DNA of 64,000 nt from Diphasiastrum complanatum (Eukaryota; Streptophyta; Lycopodiopsida; Lycopodiales; Lycopodiaceae). Position numbers and translations under genes: made by a program. Shown here one piece after another: positions 43,861-63,110 of the stretch. Each line of letters opens with the position of its first letter. The stretch's first letter is position 1. The notes below the pieces were generated by a model. It saw nothing but the letters and a program-made list of their open reading frames with translations. It had not been told where the DNA came from and ran no database searches. Location of the stretch: contig CM055101.1 in the NCBI GenBank assembly GCA_029204225.1, positions 42,120,927 to 42,184,926 on the forward strand, read 5' to 3'.

Positions 43861-46800
43861 TTGGATTTGCATCAATCGGAAGCTGAAGCTGCTTCTTGTT
43901 TTGTCCCAGCTTTTTGGTGGTTTCTCCTTGCTTGTTACTTCCAAGTGGCGGAATTGATCTCCAAGTAGGTGGCTTCTCTGAATTTGGTGTACTTTCAGCC
44001 TAATGATCATAATAATGGATTTTCTCCATAGGATTTTGATGGAAACCAATGGGTTTTTGACGATTTTTTGTGATTTTTCACCTAGAATTCAAAATTTTGG
44101 CTTGAAATTTATCATTGCTACTGATATAGTACGTTGTTCAGATTGTACTTGTTGTTTTACATTCACTATTGATTGGATCTAATGATTGCATGAGGGTTGA
44201 AAAGTCAAAAGGGTGCTTAAAGAGTGATTTTTAGCCAAAAATAGAAATGGGCTATAAGAACCATAATTGACTGAAATCAAAACTTTTAGTCCTTTCATGT
44301 AATGTGTTTACAGGTGTTTGGGTCTGATTGCACTTAATTGTGGATTTGATCCACAAATTTTGGTCAAAACATGGTTTTTGATGGTTTTTGGACTAATTTT
44401 GGAGATTTTCATAAAATTCATGGCCAATATTTTGCATGGAAGTTTTCAAAGGTGTAATGAAGCTGTACTAAGGGTTTCATGAAGTGTTGTTAGGATTGGA
44501 CACCATTAAGAGTCTCAAAATGTCAAAAAAATAGTGTATTTTTGAGGACTTTTGAGCACGAATACCTATCAAATGATGGTCTGACCCTGTTGAATCTCAT
44601 TATAAGCTTAGATCTATGATAAATTTCCTCTAATTTGAGCCATCATGCATCCAATTCGGCTGTGTGAGGCTTAGGCACCATTATGTTGGAGTTTTGCTTG
44701 TTGAAGGAGTCCAAAAATGCATTTTTTGCATTATCTGAGCCTATGATTGCTTTCTAGACTTGATAGAAGCCTCTATGCCTCTATAATGAGCCTTATAAGG
44801 GTGCTTGTAACCTCTGATTGGATGCATATTGGGCTGGAGATGGATTTTTGAAGATACTACCTTCGAAAAGTGCGTCCCTCCCTGTTTTTTGATCAGTTAC
44901 ATCTCACATGCGTGAAGCCTAGGTGGTAGGGTGATGTGGCAAGTGTTTTGTAGACCTATCTCCCTCTCTACTGTGCTTTACAACGACCAATTTGGTGTCC
45001 TGTAGAGAAAGTTATGGCTATTGAAAGTTTGGCAATTTTTGAACTAATATTTGCAAATTTTTCGTAATGTTCTGATGCATGCATGCATGTAACTCAATGT
45101 AGTGCTTTTCTGTTGATGCTTTTCTGCTTTTCATATTTGATGCATGCAAGATGTTTCGAAATGTGATGGTAACTGTGAAACTGCTAAGTCGATGATTTAG
45201 ACCGATTTTCACAATTTAGGTCCATATCGAGTGGAATTTAAAAATCCCAGCTACGTAAAATATGAAGTAACCATGGATGTTTTGGATTTGTTCAAATTCG
45301 TTGGTTATTGATCAAACAAAAATCGCTAGTAAAGTGAATGATCTTATTGAATTGAAATCAGTCAGTTTTTAAGGTCACGATTCCGTTCACTTTTAGTTGT
45401 AGATTTTGAGATCTATCAACTAATTGGAGCATTTCTTGTTTTTTGGGATCAGTAAAGACCAAGAATAACACAAATCTTATAAGAACAATTTTTATGTTGA
45501 TCCATAAAGGGATTTGCCAATAATTGAGTGCGGCACTTAATTAGTTGAACAATCAAAACAGTTTGGTTCATTAGTAGTTAAAGTACTTCTGATACCAAAT
45601 TGAACTTTTTCCTAGTACAAATTTGGGGCTTTTAGCCTGAACCATATTTGGAAGGGAGGAAAGAGATGAAGCCTGAGGGGTAGTTGATTGGTTGACCTAG
45701 TCGATCAGTTTTGTTAATCTACTTTCAATCCTGAAGTATAATTGATAGCAAATGAGAATAACAATTGGGAATTAATTAAGAAGACTGTCTCTGGGAATTT
45801 GGATTCCTTTTCTCCAGTGTTAATTAAAAATTTTGAGAAATCAAAGATTCTAAGGGAAAAGTGAGTGGCAAGTCAGATAATCCATTTATGGAATCATCTC
45901 TGTTTTGCAATTGAATTTGGATCTTGCACGTGATGGCAAATGAAAGGTGTTCCATACATGAATCCAGTAAATTGGATTCTATTTGTGGCATTATAGAGTG
46001 TTCTTTTATAAGGACTGACACAACCAAGAGAAATTCTAACATGTAAAAAAATTAAGTTCTTTTTTACCGACTTTAAAATAGATATTGGATATCTAGGACA
46101 GTATGGTATTCTGTTTTCTTGATATCCATGTTCCTTTTGGGTTAGTGAATACACTTGAGGCATTTCATCTGTACTTGAACGATACATTTTCGTATAGTCC
46201 ATGCTGGGGTATAATGTGGAGTGGTATTCTTTGGGTAACACTTAAGGAGATGAGGGATTTCAATGGATAGATGTATCTCCTGGAATTGGTTGTGATTCTG
46301 ATCCTATAGTTGGATATAGGATAGCCAAATAGTCTTTTGACTTTTTGGGCAAAACAGATCTAGATCCAGAGGATTCTTGGAGGAAAAGCTAGTGGTATGA
46401 AACATCAGTGATTCCAAAGGGAATTTCTTGGGTGAGAATGATCTATAGATTGATGGTTAGTAATTATTGTAATGGCCATACTAATAGTGAAATCCATTGG
46501 TTTTTTGTTTTGGGTATTTTGGGAAATTATGAGATATAGATCAATCCCAAATGGTATCTCATTATTTACAAAATAGAGAAGCCCTGAAATCTATTTCTCT
46601 ATTATGTTAGACCTCTAATTTTTAAAAATTTCTTAAATATGAGACAATTGGATTGAGATTTATATAATTTTTTCCAGCATAGAACTTGGTTCTAAAGGAC
46701 TAAAAAGTTATATGAAAAAATACTTCCATATATGATTTGTGAATATGGCTCAGAATCTATTGATGTTTTCAATTGATTCAGTGGAGTTTAGACTTCCTAA

Positions 46801-48969
46801 ACCCAAATGTTATTCTCTATTTGATAGTTTATTATTGAGATGTAATATTTCTATCACTCGAGATAAGATATTCTATGATTTTGAGGAACAAGTCCGGTGT
46901 GTAATCGTATTGGATACTAATTACTGACTCTTTCAAATCTTTGATATCTTATACGTTGTCTCTTGAGAACTTTTTAATTGAAATGATGGAATTTCTTTTA
47001 AAAGGAGGAGAAGAAAAGATAGGAATAATACTTTCGATGAATCAACAGGTTCATAGATTTTTGGAAGAAAAAAAAATCCAGTATGTGTGCAAAGGTAGAA
47101 CTATCCAGTTGAAATAGAAGAACTCTCTAAGTGGTTATTTTGAATAATCTGGAACTAGAGGAGTTTTGGGGATGTTGAGCTGTGAGATATTCATGAATAT
47201 GGGAAGTAGTGGTAAAGATTAAATTAAGGTTCACTGATTGTTGCCAAGTACCATTTTGTTATGGATTGGATCAGGGGAATAAAGCTTTAATCTTAACCTT
47301 ATGTCCAAAGATGTCTGTATAAGTTAGCCTAATTTCGGTTTGTACACTTAGATCTGAAGTAGGCTAATTGGTTGAAGAAATTTTGTTAATAAGAGTTAGA
47401 TGGTTGGAAAACTTGTGATGTGGAATTATTCACTTCAGATATTCCAGATATGTTGTTTACTCATGAGAAATAGAGTTTGTTTGTAGCTGAGTTGCAAGAT
47501 TCTCAGTGAGTTTATGTGAGTAACATATGCAGATTATGGATATCTGCCAGTTTATAGCCTATGTTTATATATGTGAACATAGTTGGATATGTTGCTTATG
47601 TACATCTTAATCTTGTGGATCTGCTATGTGTTTCCTATGTACTGAGTTTGTATCGTATACTTAAACTAGTCAGAGTGCATAGACATATGAACAAGTAATG
47701 TGTGGAACAGTTACTTGTAGGTTAATGGTTCTTTCTGTAGAAAGGATAATTCATTAACTTATTGATGGTTTGGATGAGGATCTAAATGTGGTATTGTTCC
47801 GAAATCTATGAATTTGATACCTAGACATTTAAGATTTCTGAATCATTTACAATTGACTTGAGTAATTGGATTACTCCTATTTAGGAGTTAATTGGTTGAA
47901 TAAGCTGTGTGAAGAGAATTCACCAAGAATCATTAGAGGAAGTTTAAACACAAAAAGGGCCTTTTGTCAAGATTCCTTTTTCATTTTTTATTTACTTCTT
48001 TTGTACATGTGGTCAATAGTTTCTTGACATAGTGGCTTTAACGTAACGTTACTTCTTTGAGTCACATTTTGAGTCTACACTAAAAATGGCATAACTTTTG
48101 ATTGCCATATCAAAATGCGACGAAAATTATTGCGTTGGAAAGCGCTTGACGAGCGCTTTCAATGATATATAACATGTCATACTTCTGAGCTACTACTAAA
48201 AATTTATAGCGATTCAAAGATATTAGCTGAAAATAGTGACAAAATGCAAAAGAGATCTTGGCACGAATTCATAGGTGGCCCTTTTTGAGCTCAAACTTCC
48301 TCTAATGTGTTTATTTTGATCTACATTGCTTATAAGACACATGATTTGTGAGTCATCAAGATTCATCTATGAGAGTTGTGTGCATAGAATATAGAAGATT
48401 CTTGATATAGAATATATCCTAAGTTATTGATTGAATCCTAGTGAGCTCATATTGGATGACAGAGACTAACTAATATCAAGGATAATCATTGAATTCAGTT
48501 GGAATTCAGCAGAACTTTGTAATATCTAGATGTTGTTCTAGGTGATTGTATAAATTTATACTGTTAAAGATGGATGTTATAATGGTCTTCAATTACTTGG
48601 TTGATTGTAGAATCTGGAATCATAATCTGGTTAAGGATTGGGTTGGAAGAATATTCTTGGAATACAATAATTTTCCTTGTGGAAAAGATTTCAGAATGTT
48701 TCTTACATTTCCTGAGTGGTGTGTTGTGCATATACTCCAATATTTTTTAATGATTAACTATGGTTTTGGAATCCTGTAAATTATGATTGAGGAATCATAA
48801 GATTCTAAATATTTATGATTGACTGGTCATAGATTGATACTTAAAGGTCATTAAGAGAATATAAGGAAATGTGAGGATTCTTAAGATAATGAGTAATTCT
48901 TGATCAATTGGGAGAGTCAAGGATTTAGATCTGTTATTTGAACTCTAAATTTCTTTACTCCAATGCATA
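43861..48969. other. non-coding interior of the LARD-like element
   Basis: It is AT-rich, with stops in all frames and no retroelement motifs. Nothing in it explains its length; in this element class the interior is thought to serve as packaged RNA only. Confidence 0.55.
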
Positions 48970-48974
48970 TTTGA

Positions 48975-49801
48975 TGTGAGAAATTGGCAAAAATCTAGCT
49001 TGGTATTTTTTATGATAGAAGTTTGTAAGTGAATCTCACATGTGTGGAGGATGTTCCCACGTGTGGAGAATTGTAAAGTAAATCAAAATGTTTGATATAG
49101 GGGTCTCATAGAATTTCATAGTCAAGCATTTAGGTGTAGGATGTTGATAGGGTCAAATTTGGCATAGATGGCAAATTATCCATTTCCACTTGTAATGCCA
49201 CTATTGAGCCAAAATAGAGTAGGAGGCCAAACTTGTTCCAATTAGAGTGTAGACAAGTGTAATGCTTTTGTTTGATGAAGTTTAAGAGGTCCAATAGGTT
49301 TTAGAGGTGGAACCATGTGTGGTCCAATAGGAATTTGAGGTGTGATTGAATATAGTCCAATAGAATTTAGAGGTGCGTGGATCAATGGTCCAATAGGATT
49401 AAGAGGTGGCAAAGTGTGATCCAATCATAGTTAAGCATAGTGGTAGCTCATGAATCTACTAGTATCATTGTACTCCTCATTTTGGATCTAATTGATTTTG
49501 AGATTGAGTGGATTTTGAGTGTCATTGAATTTCTAGCTTTCTCTCTCTACCCGAGAGCTCATGATGGTTTTTCTCTCTCTACCCGAGGAGAGCAGCTTGT
49601 TTTTACTTAAAATAATTTTGGAACACTTCCCACACATGTGAGTGAGAGTTGGAAGTGATTGAATGCATGTAGTAGTGTGTTTTTGCCATAGAATCAAAGA
49701 TAGATCTTGAATCTCAATCTAGTCTTGATCTTGGTGCATCTACACACCTTAGGAGATCACAAGTACATGTAGTGGACAATCCACACGTGTGAAATTCAAC
49801 A
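48975..49801 (+). repeat. solo LTR of copia family B, TSD TTTGA
   Basis: It is complete from TGTGAGAAATTGGC to GAAATTCAACA and flanked by TTTGA at 48970-48974 and 49802-49806. There is no interior, so it formed by LTR-LTR recombination after insertion in the LARD-like element. It is nearly identical to the LTRs at 37745 and 41092. Confidence 0.95.
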
Positions 49802-49991
49802 TTTGAGATTATGTACATCTCACAAGCATTGTCATTAAGTAATTGCTTACTTAGCAGGAATTTGCTTACCTTTACAAATTTGGTCAAGGAATGCTTGTGT
49901 ACTATTTTCAGCCTAAAATTTCCAATTAATTAGGAGCAGTTAAGTCTATCATGCTTGAATGGTTGCTATTTCCTTAGGACAGAACTGGTTT

Positions 49992-50000
49992 AAGGGGGGA
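49992..50000 (+). other. polypurine tract of the LARD-like element
   Basis: AAGGGGGGA lies just before ATGA and the LTR start TGTTACATCC. Confidence 0.8.
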
Positions 50001-50004
50001 ATGA

Positions 50005-50466
50005 TGTTACATCCATGTCCAGTATTTGCGATTCAGAATAATTCCTGACATGGATAGCCGATCACTCCAGTGTATGTAGTTATTAGTTACGCCTCGTCAT
50101 TCCGGACTTGGCCAATAAAGTAATTAATAATCATATGAGGACCCAGACCTATAATTGGACATAGGAGCACTACTATAATACAAGAATAGGAGGTCAATTG
50201 CTATTCCAAGTTGCATGGATATCCTAAGAGAAATATTCTCTCCTCGTGGGAGAAAATATATACTAGTGAAAACTCGCCCATCTACCTATTGGATTTTTTG
50301 ATCCTTGTAGCTAGGAGCCCCTCCTCTCTTGCATTCATTCACCATGGCATGGGGGTGAAGTGGTTAGGGTATTGACTAGCCATTTCTTGTTGGTTGGGTG
50401 GTTTTGCTCCACAAGTGTCCTTTTGGTTGCATGCAACAGGATCTAGTCGGATCTCACTAGGCGATC

Positions 50467-50468
<2 letters not shown>
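50005..50468 (+). repeat. 3' LTR of the LARD-like element (464 bp)
   Basis: It is collinear with 43346-43847 with substitutions and small indels. It stops at GATCCT, where the 5' copy goes on TACA; the (GA)n tract begins right there. Confidence 0.85.
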
Positions 50469-56520
<6,052 letters not shown>

Positions 56521-59500
56521 TTACATTGAAACTTTCCCACTCATCTCTATCTGCTCATCCTCCTGATTTTCCTCAAAGTCAGCTTTAAAATCTTCAAACC
56601 CATTTGTCTCATCTGAAGAGGTAGCATGCACCAGCAATAACTCTCTCAAATTCTCTGTCAAAGCATTAAAAGTTTCTTGATGTTCCCTCAGATACTTTTT
56701 GGCATTCTCCTTCCCATTTGCAATATTGTCCCCAGCATAAACATACCAGTTACCAGATTTTTGCAGCAACCCATGTTTCACTGAAAGGTCCAAAACTTCA
56801 GCCTCCTTTGAAATGCCCCTTCCAAACTCTAGCTCAAACTCAGCTGTCTTAAAAGGTGGTGCCAGTTTATTCTTCGCAATCTTCACAATCACTTGGCTCC
56901 CAAATGTCTGCAAAAAAAAGTATACCATGAGAAAGCACAATACCCTGATTCAATCTGGTTTCCTATCAGCCTCCACCGGAAGAGTGAAAAAATACTCTCA
57001 ATCTCTGAAGCAAATAAGAACCTTTTCATGTGTACATTGCTAATAAGGAGTCATTCAATGGCATGAAACATCGTACAGAAAGTCTTACCTCATATTCTTT
57101 CCAGCAAATTCTCATATCTAAATTAATCTAGATATCAGCATTGCAAGTACTTTTTTATCGATGGTATAGGAAGAATGTATTATGAAATACGTACCCACCT
57201 ATATACAACGTCACCATTAGTAAGCAAGTAATAACCTGCATTGAGTTGTATGGTAAGATTACTTTGCTAAGCTGTACTGAGTTAACACAGCAAGGCCACG
57301 GGCTTCTTGAGATAGATCCAGACACTACAAAATTGGGCTCCAGAGTGCTGATAAAATTCCATCCTTGGATGGGATTTAAGGGGCTTTAACTGCCAAGTAT
57401 GACTCAATGCTTGGATGGTCTGTGACCAATGATAGAGATATAGGGGGGCAAGAATTATGATCTAGATTAGTTAATGACATATCTCATGAAGTACCATATA
57501 TGACAAATATAGACAGCCAAGTCAAGAATCATCTAACAATCAAGATCATTGTATGAAGAAATGAGCTCAGAATGGAAATCAAGTGCAGGCCCTCCTCCAA
57601 ACTTCAAAGTGACTGCTATATGAGTCTCCTACCAAGAACAGAGCATCAAATCAATCAATATGGAATGATTTACAAGTTACTCTATTTATGTGACAATGTG
57701 CACTATAATTCAAACAATGCCAAGAATATCAATTTAAGAGCTCAAAAGTGTAAAACAGATTGAAACTCTTGTAAAAGCATTTGGTACCAATGTTTCCATT
57801 CCTCAAATATCACCTGCATTGCAGATCCTCTAACACGTATATACATTGATTCCTTTACATGTCAAAGATGGTCTTTAAACATGACATGCTGCAGATCTCT
57901 TAGCAGTAGTGTGGCCCTCTGTACATAATGGTACCTTGGTATTATTGCTTCATATAAATAATAGGGTCTATATTAGTCTATGACAAATCAGTGAAAGAGT
58001 ATTTGTGTTGTATATGTTGACTACTTGCCAGCATTTCTTGTTCTTCTATTTGTGCAAGAGGTACAGTTGTTGCATCTGTTATGTCTAGTATATGTTACAA
58101 TGCAGACCATTTTGTATGAGACATATCTACACAATTGTCATGTCATGATTGCTGACGTTTCTGCCTAGCTATTCACTCAGTTGAAGCTATTCACTCGGTT
58201 GATGTTCATAGTGAGTTTGCCATATTGCACAAGGGCATTATTGGTCGGTCTTATGCAGCTCTGTTCAGCTTAGTACTTGAATAATTCTATGCAGCTCAGT
58301 CCTGGAATGTTTATTACTGTTGTTACATACCATTCCTAGTATAGACAGGAGGAGGCTTTGGTTCACACAACCTATTTCTCAAACATTACTATTGCTTACT
58401 CACTGTCATTTTTGGTTTTATAATTTCGCAGGGCGATACTCAGTATGTTCTGAAGAATGTACTACTACTCTTATTAGCCTTCTGCAGTTTAAATAGCCTC
58501 ACACAAATAGTTGTCTGCTGCAACATTTCCTAATGCTCGGCCAATTGTATGGACAACCTGCACATCCACTTATATGCTTGACGCTCTTTTCTAGTCTCCT
58601 TATGTTGGCATTTTGGTACACTTTGTTGAGTTCAACATTATTTGCATAATTTGAAACAGCTACTACTGTGACTCTCCAAAACTCTTGGACACATGCATAT
58701 GCCATACGTTTTTCTTCTAAGGAAGAAGTCATCCTCTATCGGAGCTATACAGCTATATGTTTGGTAATGGCTTTCCTTCAAAACTTTCACTCAGTTTTTA
58801 TTCTTGCTCCCATATGGCATATTTGATTTCTGGGGTTAATCTTCGAATAAATTGTAGTGCTCTTGACGGTATCCAATTGGATCTTTATGGCATTCCTCGA
58901 CTACACAGATGGTTTGGTAGTTCCTTGTATATAATCTTCCTTTCCATCCATTATGCTTGGACCCTATGACCATCACTATGAGATACGGGCATCATGCTTG
59001 TTCCATTTGGTATAGGTTGTTACTGGTATCCAGCCACCGTTCTGGTACAGATTCGGTCTTCCATCTATAATAGTGCTCTGAATAGCTGCCTCAGGCTACT
59101 TCCAGAGCTGATGTAGTATCATTGGTTCCTATACCATACATCAATTCTGTTCACATCGTCGTAGTTTCCAACCAGTCACGTTATGTAGAAACTTCTTATT
59201 AAGAAATTATGAAGAAATTTCTTAATAAGTTTCTACATTTACAGGATGACACTTTGTAGGCAAAACAATGAAGTTTAATTCCAAAAAACAACAAATTCCC
59301 ATTTGTCTGTGCCTGTCCATCTCAATTTTCAAAGTAGTTGAATTTGCAGCAAGTGTAATGACAGTTACAGGAAAGTAAGCTGCTTGTAGGCACCATCATA
59401 TCTATGGGTTCATAAAACAGTCAAAGTTCGTGCTTATGCAAAATTTATTCAGGCTAATATGTTTGCTGGAAAACTAGTAGCTGCTGATGAAGATTCGACA

Positions 59501-61433
59501 CTTCCGACACAATTCCTAAATTAAAGCATAGTCATTAATTCCAACACTTTTAGTGATCTGCAGCAAATTGGAAGGTCAAAGTCCTTGTGGGGCCTCGGAA
59601 GAGATTATACAGGCAAGATAGGCTGGCAGACCTCAGTTGTCAATCAGTTACAAGAACTGTTCAATCTCGTAGCAGCTTCAAGGAGCTATTTGAAGAATTC
59701 GAGATTCTACAGTAAGAATGACAATGATGATGTGGGCTCAGTTTCAAGCATCACATTTCTAGCGAAGCTAGTTGGATATTTGGCATAGTTTTGTAAAATA
59801 TGTCGATGTCACGTCTCAGATAGTTACCCAACATAACAAAAAAGACATGCAATCTTCAACTTTATGGAGTCCACCCACAAAAGTCTCAGACCTGGTTCAC
59901 TCATATTAAATGCATGGCAACAACCACTGGATGTTTATGCCCAGAAGACATGACAGTGGAAAAGCAATCTTCCATTAGCTAAATTTCCTGTCCCGCATAT
60001 ATCAGTCGATCAATGCTTATGCATGATATACATTCTCCAGCCTAGTTCTTTAAAATCAAGTGGAGCAAAACATCTCATAAGCTGGATTGATATTATGCTG
60101 GGCATGCAAGAAGTGTAACAACATCCTAAGTATACAAGCCATATCAGCAAAGGTTTTATATTGGTGTCACCAATAGATTCACTACTAGAGCTATGAGAAA
60201 TGGCAAAAATCTTGTATCATACCTCTTAGAAATAATGTTCAATTTTGTTGTATGTCCTGATGAAAATTGCACATTTCACGGCACTAGCCTAAGCTGCATC
60301 AATAGGAAGGTCAACAAGATAGCAAATTAACAGAGATCTTCCTGCAGTTCAGTTGCACCTTACTTCCTTCCCATCTTCATCAGAATGACTTTCTGCCAAA
60401 ATTCTAAAAATGAGAACCAAAATGTACAGAATGGGTATTGAATATTAGCATATACTCCTTATAAGCAACACAACTCTCTGCCAATTTTCTAAAAATAGGA
60501 CACAGTGTCAAACTCCACAAACAACAATACGAGTCCAAAATAGTGCTTCAATCATGGGTGGAAGAAAATTTGGTGACACTTGGAAAAAGTCAGAAACTAA
60601 AATAGTAGCAGCCAAATTTTATTGATCAGAACGTATATGTGGAAGAAGATGCTCCTAATAGTTTGTGGTGCTAAGCTTGGGATTCCTACAGACTCTGATA
60701 ATCGTAAGCCCACATAAATAAACAAAGCAAAAGACATTAGCCTACCAAGGACTGAGATTTGAACTACTGGCCAGAATAGAGGGATGTACAAAAACTATTC
60801 TGTAGTTAATCTCCCTCCAGTATTTACGTGGCAGGGCTGTTTAGAACAGATTTTACCTGCTCATGCACACCACCTGGCCCAATTCTTCTCATACACATAG
60901 CGAACATAAAGGTGGAAGTTGGAACTAATCCCTCTTTGCAATGGAAGATTTGATTGGATATGGAAATTATCATATTCAACTAGACCTGATAGTGTTTCAC
61001 AGGCCATAGCTGATGCAAATATCAGAGATAAATCAACAGCAGTCACCTGATGGAAAATTATTAAGCCATTCGTAACTTACATGTGCAAGAACCTGAGAAC
61101 GTCAAAACTGTGGCTGAAAACAATACAAAAGATGTAAATTCCAGCCATGAATAATGACATCATGGAAGAGGCATGAAAACCTAGTAAATAGTGTGTGAAC
61201 TGAGGTACTAAATAGTGTGAACTGATCCAACTGTTACAACAAAGAGACTGTACTGGCCAGATACTTCTCATAAGTATATAGTTAATATTACATACCTCTT
61301 CCCCTCGTTTCAAAAGACTAGTTCTCCTGATGTTCAGTCGAACTGATGCATAGAATTTAAGGGCATTGCCACCTGAAGTTACTTCAATTGGTGCCCCTCC
61401 AAATCCTCCAAAACTGGCAAGTTTATGTCTAAT
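56521..61433 (-). CDS. mitochondrial-type RecA homologue, last two exons
   Basis: RecA forms filaments on single-stranded DNA and drives strand exchange in recombination and repair; in plants the nuclear genes serve organelles. The exon 61433-61296 (46 codons, acceptor GCACAG, donor GAG|GTATG) reads [33 protein letters not shown] and LKRGEE. The exon 56907-56521 (128 codons plus TAA) continues [40 protein letters not shown] and [17 protein letters not shown], then an acidic tail. The [23 protein letters not shown] pattern is that of the mitochondrial RECA2/RECA3 group rather than the plastid one. Loop L2 and the C-terminal domain are covered; the Walker A/B exons lie beyond the right edge of the window. 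The intron between is 4.4 kb, phase 0. Confidence 0.9.
56908..61295 (-). other. 4.4-kb intron of the RecA gene
   Basis: Donor GT is at 61295 and acceptor TTTTTTTGCAG ends at 56908 on the minus strand. No element with clear boundaries was recognised inside. A B-box-like GTTCAAATC near 60755 (minus) may be SINE debris. Confidence 0.75.
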
Positions 61434-61618
61434 CTGTGCAAGTCATGAGAAACCACAAAAGATTATAAATGTGCAAGATCTCCGAGTTCTCATAGATACT
61501 TTTCAATTTAAGCAAAGGTTGTCATACTTAACCACATATATATGCCTCATTGTGCTTTTCCCTCACCTGTATAAAACAGATATCTAACTGGGCAGTGGGA
61601 ATGGTCATTATAGTGGAA

Positions 61619-62165
61619 ACGATTCATGTGTCGGAAAAGAAAACATGAAGGACTTAATGTTTCCACCCGGTTCGGAATCGACCTTTTCAGAATCATTTGA
61701 ATCGGCATGAATCGTGGCTCTGAACTGGGTCCCTTCCAAAAGAATCGGAAAGAATCGGCAATTTTTTTGTTTGCAATTTTTTTAATATAATGCTAAAAAA
61801 ATATCTAATGTCTACAATGTGTCTAAAATCTTATAGATGTTAGATTGCTACTGAAAACATACAGTTCAAAGTTCACTATTGCTGGTAGAAAGCTGAAGCC
61901 TGAAACCATATCACAGTTCAGCGTTCACAAAATCGCAAGTGCACATAACAATGTTGAATGGACACATTTCAAACTTCACAAACTAGATTGCATGCTCCAA
62001 CTTCCATACTTGACATTGTAATTTATGATTTATTCATGATCCATCATCAAACAATCACACAATATACTAGGTAAACGAACCATTTTTTTTTCTGGGTTCG
62101 TTTTTTTTTCCGATTTGAATCGGACCCGACCGATTCTTTCAAGAATCGTGGTTTGTTTGCCAACG
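61619..62165. mobile_element. possible small DNA transposon with GAATCG-rich ends
   Basis: GAATCG or its complement occurs repeatedly near both ends (about 61619-61760 and 62115-62150), separated by an AT-rich core without ORFs. Clusters of short subterminal repeats are typical of hAT-type non-autonomous elements. No exact terminal inverted repeat or target duplication was fixed. Confidence 0.35.
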
Positions 62166-62299
62166 AACCGCGAATTGTGTAGCCGAAGATTTGAAGCTCA
62201 AACATTAAGTTCCAACAAAGGCAGATATCCAGTTGAATGAACCAGCATCTGGCATTCTACGTCCAAGTGCTTTATGTTCTAGGGATGATAAGAGCTACT

Positions 62300-63110
62300 G
62301 TTATAAAGGGTGTACAGGAAATCTCTTCTCCGTACTTTCCAACGTAGCTCTTAAATCTGGCCCACTTCTGTCTCTTGCTAGTACATTACAGGCTATAGCA
62401 TAAGTGGTCTGATGAACAATTCTCTTTCACATCTAGGCATATTCCAAGATCTACCTAGTTCAAATATGTTTCTAAATCCACATCCATTGTTGCTTCTTCT
62501 GTTGATTCTAATTTTTACATCCAATTCTCATCCTATAGTCTTACGCCAATGTCCTCCCCAAGAATTCGTTGAGATTTATTCCAAAAATCTTTGTTTCAAA
62601 TGTAAAAGCCCTAATGATCATGCTCGGGACTGAAATAGTCTACACCTTTTGCTACTCTTCATGTTCATCTTGCCAATGATGCTAATGATTCGAAGTACAT
62701 AAATTCTTGAGGAGATCTCTTCTTCTGAGCCTCCCGGTCCTGTCACATGTCTTGCTCACCTTGCTTATGCTACTTGTGCCGGTAAATCAAGTCATTGCCA
62801 ATTTTTGTTGACATTTATGGATTACTAGAAAAGGACTTATTGCTTAAGTTGATACACGAATCATAATCTTTCTCATGTTCATGCTGCAGCTATAGTTGCT
62901 CCAATTCCTTTAAGCATTGAAGTTGCTAGTTTTCAGTTCTTTCAAAGTACCTAGATTCTTTGATACCTTATTGGTGATTTTATTGGCCAAGCCGACTTTC
63001 ATATTAAGCTAATTGGTTTGTGTCCCTTAAAGATGTCACCCTCAATCTCGCCAAAAAAGAATTATTAATATAAAGCCCTTTTGATGGTTAAAGTTCCCCT
63101 AATGTCTTCT
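62300..63110 (+). pseudogene. gypsy gag-protease relic related to the 3692-8950 element
   Basis: Scattered plus-strand pieces match the gag-protease of the 3692-8950 element: LLSLASTLQ, EFVEIYSKNLCFKCKSPNDH (zinc knuckle, last cysteine lost), VTCLAHLAYATCAG and IEVASFQFFQS. Stops and deletions are frequent. It lies upstream of the RecA exons, antisense to that gene, probably in another RecA intron. Confidence 0.75.

Larger units (their letters stand above)
43346..50468 (+). mobile_element. large non-coding LTR element (LARD-like), inserted in a (GA)n tract
   Basis: Direct LTRs are at 43346-43847 and 50005-50468. There is a primer-binding site TGGTATCAGAAC at 43849 and a polypurine tract AAGGGGGGAATGA before the 3' LTR. 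The 6.1-kb interior has no gag or pol homology that I can detect and only short ORFs, and it holds a family-B copia solo LTR. The purine tract and LTR start TGTTACATCC suggest a gypsy-type parent. GA repeats abut the outer ends on both sides, so any target duplication is hidden in the microsatellite. Confidence 0.82.

Noticed and set aside
59585-59788. 67-codon ORF in the RecA intron as a host exon
   Set aside because: There is no recognised homology and it is on the strand opposite to RecA; there is no splice or motif support.
61561-61590. Possible tiny RecA exon (LDICFIQ before a GTGAGG donor, minus strand)
   Set aside because: It resembles the LIFINQ segment only loosely, and the exon would be 21 bp. 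The real upstream exon is more likely outside the window.
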